From a bacterium (GTDB lineage Bacteria; Actinomycetota; Acidimicrobiia; Spongiisociales; ZC4RG35), in the NCBI GenBank assembly GCA_028819345.1, contig JAPPLW010000072.1:1-45025 (forward strand): a DNA stretch of 45,025 bases, in the 5' to 3' direction. The translations under genes and the position numbers were made by a program. The notes under the pieces are model-generated. The model did no database searches, was not told where the DNA came from, and saw nothing but the letters and a program-made list of their open reading frames with translations. Below, piece after piece: positions 1 through 5,957 of this stretch (position 1 is the stretch's first letter; the number at the start of each line of letters is the position of its first letter).

Positions 1-2
1 AG

Positions 3-314
3 CGACTCCGCCAGGAGATGGGCATGTTCTACGACGTGACCCACCGCACCGACGTACCCCGCCGAACGGACATGGGCAAACTGCCCAACTACCGGACGCA
101 CAAGCATCGCCTGTACGGGCGGCAGGAGGGCAACTGTTACGGGTGCAAGGCGCACTTTCCCTACAAGAACCTGACCGTGGACCATGTTGTGGCGGTGTCG
201 CGGGGCGGCTCTGACCACCTAGATAACCTGCAACTGCTATGCGGCTGGTGCAACAGCAAGAAAGGCACCAAGTCACAGGCCGAATTCTTGGCCGAACTAG
301 CACGCACCGGCTAG
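3..314 (+). CDS. HNH endonuclease domain, 3' end of a gene cut by the window edge
   Basis: The reading frame is open to the left edge (codons RLRQE precede the first Met at 18), so this is probably the C-terminal part of a longer protein. The visible part is a compact HNH/McrA-like nuclease: a CxxC pair (CYGC), then DHVV, then a Gly-Ser-rich turn, DNLQLLC and CNSKKG. These give the zinc-binding cysteines and the catalytic His of a beta-beta-alpha-metal fold. From memory of the family, the lead-in (TDVPRRTDMGKLPNYRTHKH, then GRQEG) resembles the tail that some site-specific DNA methyltransferases carry after their catalytic domain, so the parent gene may be a methylase-HNH fusion. That is inference; only the HNH part is seen. 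A 74-codon gene follows after 29 bases. Confidence 0.8.
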   Translation, partial: RLRQEMGMFYDVTHRTDVPRRTDMGKLPNYRTHKHRLYGRQEGNCYGCKAHFPYKNLTVDHVVAVSRGGSDHLDNLQLLCGWCNSKKGTKSQAEFLAELARTG

Positions 315-338
315 TATCGTTCACATAGCACTGAGGAG
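312..338 (+). promoter_or_regulatory. Putative promoter -10 box and ribosome binding site of the 74-aa gene
   Basis: TAGTAT (312-317) sits in the motif GGCTAGTATCGTTCACATAG, which recurs almost unchanged before the transposase at 727. A GAGGAG ribosome binding site (333-338) precedes ATG at 344 by five bases. No clear -35 box is seen. The two matching copies and their position make this a plausible promoter; the transcription start is not proven. Confidence 0.4.
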
Positions 339-343
339 AAACA

Positions 344-568
344 ATGGCTCGTAAACATCCCCGGCGGCCCACGGACATCAACGAGCGGGCCAAGATGATC
401 GTTGACCTCGCTACAGGTCAGATCACAGAAGACGACATCGACCAGATGCCGCCTATGGGCCGGGAGATAAGCGGACAGGCCCGCAACGCGGCGTTGTCTG
501 CGGAGCAGCGGTCGGAGATCGCCCGCCAGGGAGCCCTAGCCATGCACGCCAAGAAAGCCGCCACCTAA
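344..568 (+). CDS. Small conserved hypothetical protein (74 aa), basic and Ala/Arg-rich
   Basis: The N-terminus (PRRPTDINERAKMIVDLATG) and the Ala/Arg/Glu-rich second half (LSAEQRSEIARQGALA, ending HAKKAAT) match a family of short bacterial proteins often annotated as hypothetical or histone H1/RNA-binding-like. In those proteins a Gly-rich hinge is followed by the LxxEQRxEIA helix. Here the hinge reads GREISGQARNAAL, so it is degenerate. The start is supported by GAGGAG five bases upstream. Two hairpins follow the stop. The function is unknown; these proteins are often found in mobile or accessory DNA. Confidence 0.65.
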   Translation: MARKHPRRPTDINERAKMIVDLATGQITEDDIDQMPPMGREISGQARNAALSAEQRSEIARQGALAMHAKKAAT

Positions 569-571
569 AAC

Positions 572-600
572 GGAGAATTCTCCCCTTTGGCTGGGGGAGA
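572..600 (+). repeat. Overlapping palindrome and hairpin after the 74-aa gene
   Basis: GGAGAATTCTCC (572-583) is a perfect 12-base palindrome. Its right part also forms the left arm of a second stem: TCTCCCC (579-585) pairs with GGGGAGA (594-600) across an eight-base loop. The two structures are mutually exclusive. There is no T-tract, so this is a structured 3' end rather than a canonical terminator. Confidence 0.45.
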
Positions 601-637
601 TAGGACCGGGATAGCCGCCCGTCCGACCCACGAGAAA

Positions 638-679
638 GGGGCCGCCAGGTAGGGGACAGAAAACCCTGACGGCCCCGTT
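638..679 (+). terminator. Possible intrinsic terminator-like hairpin
   Basis: GGGGCCGCCAGG (638-649) pairs with CCTGACGGCCCC (665-676) with one mismatch, giving a GC-rich 12-base stem and a 15-base loop. Only GTT follows, so the U-tract is weak. It lies between the 74-aa gene and the promoter-like motif of the transposase and would separate the two transcripts. Confidence 0.4.
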
Positions 680-710
680 CTCCATGCTAGTAAGTGTCAC
701 ACCGTCTGGC

Positions 711-729
711 TAATATTGTTCACATAGTG
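711..729 (+). promoter_or_regulatory. Putative leaderless promoter of the transposase
   Basis: TAATAT (711-716) lies ten bases before GTG at 727, so transcription would start almost at the start codon. The surrounding GGCTAATATTGTTCACATAG differs at only two positions from the copy at 309-328. No Shine-Dalgarno sequence precedes the GTG, which fits a leaderless mRNA. Confidence 0.4.
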
Positions 730-1482
730 AACAGGCTGCCGACCGAGAAACGAACGCTCATTCTCCAACTATTGACCGAGGGAATGGGCATCAACGCAAT
801 CAGCCGCACCGTCGGCTGCTCGAAGAACACCGTCCTCAAACTCCTAGCAGACGCTGGCCACGCCTGTTTGGACTATCAGGACGAGACCCTCACGGACCTG
901 CCATGCACGCGCCTACAAGCCGATGAACTCTGGTCGTTTGTGTACGCCAAAGGACGGGCCGCTGCTACCGCCAAAAACCGCGACGCCGGTGACGTGTGGA
1001 CGTGGGTAGCGATCTGCGAAGACACCAAACTAGTCCCAACCTGGATGATCGGAGACCGCACCTATGAGACGGGTTCGGAGTTCATGCGAGACCTCGCCCT
1101 GCGTATCCGCCAACCTGTGCGGTTGACCACGGACGGGCTGGCCGCCTATGTCGAAGCGATAGACGACGCGTTCGGGTCGTGGATGGTTGACCATCGCATC
1201 CTCAAACGCCGCTATCCCGAATCCACTGGCAGAACGGGCCATATCGAACGGCAGAACCTGACGATGCGCATGCGTATCCGCCGCTACGCACGCGCCACCA
1301 ACGCCTTCTCGAAGAAGCTAGAGAACCACGCCCACGCGGTATCACTGCATTTCATGGTCTACAACTTCTGCACCCCCCACCGCACACTCGGGCGGGGCGT
1401 AACCCCTGCAATGGCCGCAGGGATCACCGACCATCAGTGGGAAGTCTCCGACATCACCGCACTAGTCGATGAATCAAACTGA
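727..1482 (+). CDS. IS1-family-like DDE transposase
   Basis: The product (about 251 aa) starts MNRLPTEKR at GTG 727, the usual opening of this family; a frame-open GTG at 694 would add 11 unlikely residues. An N-terminal helix-turn-helix (residues 20-45, INAISRTVGCSKNTVLKLL) is followed by the catalytic core. That core has Asp in ADELWSF, Asp in TTDGL, and Glu in GHIERQNL, then RRYARATNAFSKK, HFMVYNFC and HRTLGRGVTPAMAAG. The DDE triad is complete and the gene is uninterrupted, so it may be active. Classic IS1 uses a programmed frameshift; this single-frame form is found in many other bacteria. No flanking inverted repeats were identified. Its stop overlaps the next gene's ATG by 14 bases. 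Confidence 0.88.
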   Translation: MNRLPTEKRTLILQLLTEGMGINAISRTVGCSKNTVLKLLADAGHACLDYQDETLTDLPCTRLQADELWSFVYAKGRAAATAKNRDAGDVWTWVAICEDTKLVPTWMIGDRTYETGSEFMRDLALRIRQPVRLTTDGLAAYVEAIDDAFGSWMVDHRILKRRYPESTGRTGHIERQNLTMRMRIRRYARATNAFSKKLENHAHAVSLHFMVYNFCTPHRTLGRGVTPAMAAGITDHQWEVSDITALVDESN

Positions 1483-2878
1483 ACCACTACCCAACCAGGC
1501 TCCCCATCAGGACATTGCCACCCTGTTCTACACCCGCTGCGCAGAACTATACGCCAACCCCCCTGCCCTTATCGGCATGGTAATGCCCTACAGTGTTCTC
1601 CGCTCAGGTCACCATTTGAAGTGGAGACGAGGCGAATACAGCGGCACTGGCAAAGACCACGGGCCTGTTTTTGGGCTGGATCTTCGGGTTTACGAACCCT
1701 GGGACCTAGACAACGTCGTGCCGGATTTCTTCCGGATGCCAGCTAGCGTAGTATTCGCCCAAAAGGTAGCAACGGGTGAGGGAACCGCCTTGGCCCCGGC
1801 GACCGTGCAGGTGTGGCGCGGCGACTGGGAGAAAGACTTCGCCGGCATTAGCCGTAGCGGCGAAATTCTCTACCACGACGACGGCACTTTTAGGTCCCCC
1901 TACGGGGAACTGTCCACCCAAGGGCCAACCATGTTCGACCGCCGCCTGTTTTTTGTGGAAACTATAGAATCCACCGCAAAAATCCAAACAGCTCTAGCCA
2001 CCAAGGTCAGTCCACGACTAGGCAGCCAAGACCACTACAAATACGAAAACCAACTGCACAAACTTGAAGGTGTCGTTTCCAATGACCACCTGTTCGATGT
2101 GTACGTCGGGGCGTGCCTCGCTCCATACGTGGCTTTGAATCCTCTGAAGGCAGTGCTGCCAGTGTGCCGCTCTACTATGACCATGCCCCTAGAACACGAC
2201 GAGAACTGCGACGGTAGCACCCACAAACAATGTCACCTGGACATGGCAGCCTTACATCCAAACATGCAAATACGGTGGCAGCACATCTCCGACATGTACT
2301 ACAACGCCAACAAGAAGCGGACCATAAGGGACCTATACAGAAACCTAAACCACAATGGAAAACTAACCAGCCAACTGGAGTATCTCCAGAGGTTAATCGC
2401 AGGAAACAGCGGGGTGCGCGTGGCGTACACAGCGCAAGGGGAACCAACAGCAGCGATCATTGAAGACAATCATGCTGTTATCGAAAGCAAAGCGTACCAA
2501 GTGAAATGCTGGAACAGGGCCGAGGCCTACTATGTTCTGGCGATTATCAACAGCAACCATCTAGCATCCCAAGCCAAACCGTTCTGCACCACAAACTGGG
2601 CCAAGAAAATCAGAGACTTTCACTTGCACGCATGGAAACTGCCCATTCCCCGCTACGACTCCACTAACCCGCTCCATGGCCGCTTGAGTGAACTGGGCAA
2701 CGCCGCTGAGCAAGAATGCACCGCGATGATCGTAGCTAGCGACATCCTTACCAAACCCCCCGGCGGTTCCCAGAGCGACACCGCCCGCCAGTTGATACGC
2801 CGCGAATGGCAACCCAACAGTCCAACAGCCCATAACATCGAAACAGCAGTGGGAGAACTCCTGCCCAGAACAGACTGA
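1469..2878 (+). CDS. C-terminal half of a DNA adenine methylase/type II R-M-like protein (probably truncated)
   Basis: The 469-aa product begins inside the region that normally follows the methylase catalytic NPPY motif. ATLFYTRCAELYANP, IGMVMPYSVLRSG and HHLKWRRG resemble the post-motif-IV segment of N6-adenine methylases and Eco57I-type enzymes. The last part has NSNHLASQAKPFC, HLHAWKLPIPRYD and NPLHGRLSELG, typical of a target-recognition C-terminus. No SAM-binding FxGxG or NPPY motif is present. The ATG (1469) lies within the last codons of the transposase, so translation is probably coupled. I infer a 5'-truncated methylase whose catalytic half was lost, perhaps through insertion of the IS. 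A standalone recognition subunit is an alternative. Confidence 0.6.
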   Translation: MNQTEPLPNQAPHQDIATLFYTRCAELYANPPALIGMVMPYSVLRSGHHLKWRRGEYSGTGKDHGPVFGLDLRVYEPWDLDNVVPDFFRMPASVVFAQKVATGEGTALAPATVQVWRGDWEKDFAGISRSGEILYHDDGTFRSPYGELSTQGPTMFDRRLFFVETIESTAKIQTALATKVSPRLGSQDHYKYENQLHKLEGVVSNDHLFDVYVGACLAPYVALNPLKAVLPVCRSTMTMPLEHDENCDGSTHKQCHLDMAALHPNMQIRWQHISDMYYNANKKRTIRDLYRNLNHNGKLTSQLEYLQRLIAGNSGVRVAYTAQGEPTAAIIEDNHAVIESKAYQVKCWNRAEAYYVLAIINSNHLASQAKPFCTTNWAKKIRDFHLHAWKLPIPRYDSTNPLHGRLSELGNAAEQECTAMIVASDILTKPPGGSQSDTARQLIRREWQPNSPTAHNIETAVGELLPRTD

Positions 2879-3160
2879 GCTTGGTGAATGGAAATGGTGA
2901 GAATAAAGGCGGTGGGACCGCAATGCTTCTGCGGAATCCTTCGTCAGCTGTGGGACAGCATGTGGGGCAACTAGGCCACAAATGCGGGTCTAGCTGCCCT
3001 TTTATGGGGACTCATAACCCGTTGGTTTGCGGGCGGTAGGGGAGGATCGGTTCGTGGGCAGTTCTGGTCTGGGCGAGAGCATCACCCGTTGGGTTGGTTG
3101 CTCATTTGTCCGAGCCCTGCGGCAGGGGATCGGATGGCCCAACCCGGTTTGCGTGTTCGT
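2879..3160. other. Intergenic stretch between convergent genes
   Basis: 282 bases without a convincing gene. A short CCCTGC-GGCAGGG palindrome lies near 3115-3127, and ACCCGTTGG occurs twice (near 3017 and 3084). Nothing else is recognised. Confidence 0.4.
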
Positions 3161-4204
3161 TTAGTCGATTGAGTCTGCGATTTGTCTGATTTGTTTTACG
3201 ACGTGATCCACGACGCTCTTATATTCCACACCGGTTTGTATGTGAATCGGTATGGCGAAGGCACCCGGGCTTATGTAGTTGTCCAGTGATGGATCCATTT
3301 GCCGCAGTTTCTCACGGTTTATGGGCACCTTGCTGCCTATTCGTAGCCACAAGGGAGTTTCTCCGCTGGTTGCCCACAGTTTGTAGTTGATGCCTAGGAA
3401 CAAGTCTCCAGTGGCACCGGTGAAGGCAAAGTACCGACCGTAGCCTTCTCTTTTGGGAGTCATTCTGAAGCCGGTTATTGATAGCCAGCCTTCTGGTACG
3501 CCACGCGCCCCGATGGCGTCGTCGATCAGGCGGTTCAGTCCCCGGATTCGTCGTGGGAATGTCAGATCGAACTCCTGACGACGGACGGGAAGGAAAGCTT
3601 CTTCGTCCTGAAATTCTGCTAGGCCGCGGAGTTGGTTGATGTCCGATGTCAAGGTGGGATCAGAGGCGACCGACGTAGCCATCCTGTTCAACAATCGGGT
3701 CCAGCTGACCAGCATCAATCGATGTTTCGAATCGAGGATCGTTGCTTTGCGAGCGTGCTCGGCAGGTTCGAGCACCATTAGTTGGACTCCTGCTTTCCCG
3801 CTCTCCATTTGGCGCCTGATCTCTGACCACAAGGTCTCGATCCGGCTTTCCGGAGCGATGAACAACAGGACTGCTGGTCTGTCCTGGTCGAGCCTTGCGA
3901 AATAGCGACTGGCCTGATCTTGTTGAAGAACGGCCCAGAACTTCGCCTCCACCAAGAGTCGCTTCCCCCCGCGGCGGTCGTAACCAACCATGTCGGGTCG
4001 CGATCCGTCCTCATAAGTCACTTGTGTTTCGACTCTGCTAATGGGTTCGATCTCGAAGTTCTCGTCTCGGAGAAGACGGTCCAATGCGCGGCGGCAACCG
4101 GCTGATTTGTTCAGGATGAAGGCCAGAGCATCGGTAGCCGCGTCCTCAACCTGGTTGGTCAGTTTCGGTACCAAATGGGCCATTACTGTGGGTTCTTGAG
4201 CCAT
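3161..4204 (-). CDS. PD-(D/E)XK nuclease-superfamily protein
   Basis: 347 aa from ATG 4204, chosen because AAGGAGG lies seven bases upstream; an upstream frame-open start at 4282 has no such site. The nuclease core is seen as PDMVGYD (Asp71), a beta hairpin, then LLVEAKFW (Glu86-x-Lys88), with QASRYFARL after it, typical of restriction-endonuclease-fold enzymes that act on DNA. Residues 1-55 are helical. The C-terminal 150 residues (for example GRYFAFTGATGDLFLGINY and PLWLRIGSK) look like a beta-rich domain that I cannot name. The family is common in accessory DNA next to R-M genes, as here, and may be a defence nuclease. Its substrate is unknown. Confidence 0.72.
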   Translation of the reverse strand: MAQEPTVMAHLVPKLTNQVEDAATDALAFILNKSAGCRRALDRLLRDENFEIEPISRVETQVTYEDGSRPDMVGYDRRGGKRLLVEAKFWAVLQQDQASRYFARLDQDRPAVLLFIAPESRIETLWSEIRRQMESGKAGVQLMVLEPAEHARKATILDSKHRLMLVSWTRLLNRMATSVASDPTLTSDINQLRGLAEFQDEEAFLPVRRQEFDLTFPRRIRGLNRLIDDAIGARGVPEGWLSITGFRMTPKREGYGRYFAFTGATGDLFLGINYKLWATSGETPLWLRIGSKVPINREKLRQMDPSLDNYISPGAFAIPIHIQTGVEYKSVVDHVVKQIRQIADSID

Positions 4205-4334
4205 CGGGCTGCCTCCTTGGTCTGGTCGGGGCGGCGCAACTAATTCTACTACGGTTCTTCCCGCGGTCATCGACGCGTTCATGGGCCATGACCAACAGGC
4301 GTCGGATCCGACAGAACTTTGTCTGAGGGCGCCT

Positions 4335-5579
4335 TCAGTTTTGGAAGAGGATCGTGTCTATCTCCTCGATTCGCTCGTCCTGCGTGTAACGCCAAATGCC
4401 GATGTAGCCTTGGAGTAGATCGCCGTTGCTGTCCCAGTCCAGGGAGTTGGCGGCGCCTTCGTAGTCGATCTGCCGACCCTCGGCAAGCAGGCGAAGGCCT
4501 TCGGCGACTCCGTCGGGAGTGCCAAGGACAGTCTCCCCGGGCGGTCCGGTGACGGCCCGCAGTTGGTCACGAATGGCTGCGCCGTCGAGGCTTCCGGCGG
4601 CCTGGGCCGCCAGGGCCAGGGCAACGGTAGCGTCGTAGGTCTCCTTGACGTAGGTGAGCTGGGGCGGCCCGCCGTAAGCGGCTGTGAAGGCCGCCTCCCA
4701 TGCGGCGGTGGCGTCGTTGGCCGGGGCGGGAGCACCTGCGGTGCCGTACATGTCGCCCAGCCGGTCGCCTCCTATCTCCTCGACCAGGCCCAACCTCTTT
4801 ACGGCGTCGCCGAACAGGAACTGGGTGTAGAGACCCTCTTCCAGCGCTTCCCGGATGATGGCTATCGCCTGTTGTTCGAAGGTGATCACCACCAGCGCCT
4901 GGGCGCCGGCCCCGGCAGTGGTCCGTAGGTCCGCAAGATGGTTCGTCTGGTCGGGGTCGACAGGAACGGCGCGCAACTGCCCGTCCCAGGAGTCCTCGAA
5001 GCTCTGAGCCAGTCCCTGGCCGTACGGGTCATCGATGTAGACCAGGCCCACGTTGTCGAAGCCTCGCTCTCCGGTCAGGCGGGCGAGGATCGGGCCCTGG
5101 GCGGTGTCGGAAAGAGCGGTGCGGAAGAAATAGCCGTCGTCGGCCGCGACGGTCAGCTGTGGAGAGGTGGCCGAGGGGCTGATGGTCGGCACCCCGGCCG
5201 GCCCGGTGACCGTCTCCGCCACGGGCAATGCGATGACGCTGGCGGTGGGCCCCACGATGGCATGGACGCCCTCAGACTCCACCAGGCGCCGCGCCGCCTC
5301 GACACCCTGCTGAGGATCTCGCGTGGAGTCGGCCTCCACACCCTCCACGGGCATGCCGAGCACTCCGCCAGCCTCGTTGACGTGCCGTATGGCCAGATAG
5401 AATGACCGCTTCCTGTCGGCGGCGGTCTCCGGGGAGCCGCTGAAATTCACCATCAGGCCGATCTTCATCGGCGCGGAGGCCCCCGGCTCCTCCGGGGCGC
5501 CGTCATCGCAGGCGACAGCAGCGACGAGCAGGCTAGCCGTCACCAACAGCCGCACCAGGTTCGGCAATGCTGACAACAT
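4335..5579 (-). CDS. ABC transporter substrate-binding lipoprotein, branched-chain amino acid (LivJ/periplasmic-binding type I) family
   Basis: 414 aa from ATG 5579. A lipoprotein signal (NLVRLLVTASLLVAAVAC) ends at Cys24, which would be lipidated and anchor the protein outside the membrane. Family hallmarks follow: KIGLMVNFSGS, RKRSFYLAIRHVNEAGGV, EGVHAIVGPTASVIALPVAE, PTISPSATSP, GYFFRTALSD, NVGLVYIDDPYGQGLA and LTYVKETYDATVALALA. These are the two-lobed amide or amino-acid binding fold. No permease or ATPase genes of a Liv system are nearby, so its transporter must lie elsewhere or it acts as an orphan sensor or binding protein. The longer open frame to 5771 lacks a signal peptide and is rejected. 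Confidence 0.9.
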   Translation of the reverse strand: MLSALPNLVRLLVTASLLVAAVACDDGAPEEPGASAPMKIGLMVNFSGSPETAADRKRSFYLAIRHVNEAGGVLGMPVEGVEADSTRDPQQGVEAARRLVESEGVHAIVGPTASVIALPVAETVTGPAGVPTISPSATSPQLTVAADDGYFFRTALSDTAQGPILARLTGERGFDNVGLVYIDDPYGQGLAQSFEDSWDGQLRAVPVDPDQTNHLADLRTTAGAGAQALVVITFEQQAIAIIREALEEGLYTQFLFGDAVKRLGLVEEIGGDRLGDMYGTAGAPAPANDATAAWEAAFTAAYGGPPQLTYVKETYDATVALALAAQAAGSLDGAAIRDQLRAVTGPPGETVLGTPDGVAEGLRLLAEGRQIDYEGAANSLDWDSNGDLLQGYIGIWRYTQDERIEEIDTILFQN

Positions 5580-5957
5580 GCCCTCGCCACTCGCTGTTCG
5601 TGGTAGGGAGAATAGCGACGCGGAAACGGAGGCGCCGGGCTGTGCCTCCCAAGGGAGGGGAACCTCAATCGGAGTCCTTTGCGGCGGAACAGCATGGAGG
5701 GGGGTGGATCGGCACTCTGTCGGGCAGGTTCTCGGTCCGGTCCGCAATTGTGCGAATGATGGGCATGGCATGGTGGGGTGGCTTCGCCAAGGGACAAAGC
5801 CGTCGCTTGTTTGGGGACAACCGGTAGTGTCGGCGCGATGTCACCCCTACCAATAACACCATCCGGTTCGAGCGGCTTTAGGAGGCTCGAACCGGCGTTC
5901 CGGCTCACAGGTTTTCGCGGCTCACAGGGATCCCAATCCGGTTTTCGATCCCGGACG
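5580..5957. other. Intergenic region between divergent genes, with an 11-base inverted repeat
   Basis: About 380 bases separate the binding lipoprotein (-) from the LRR protein (+). The region should hold both promoters, but no clear -35/-10 pair was recognised. A perfect inverted repeat, CCGGTTCGAGC (5863-5873) and GCTCGAACCGG (5885-5895), surrounds GGCTTTAGGAG. A short direct repeat, CGGCTCACAGG, follows near 5902 and 5919. Confidence 0.45.
5863..5895. repeat. Perfect 11-base inverted repeat, 11-base spacer
   Basis: Arms 5863-5873 and 5885-5895 are exact reverse complements. If the LRR gene starts at 5958 the repeat lies in its leader, where it could be an operator or an RNA hairpin. If it starts at 5838 the repeat would be coding. 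Which holds is not known. Confidence 0.5.

Noticed and set aside
5863-5895. tRNA T-loop-like word GGTTCGAGC
   Set aside because: No acceptor, D or anticodon arms fit around it; it is one arm of a simple inverted repeat.
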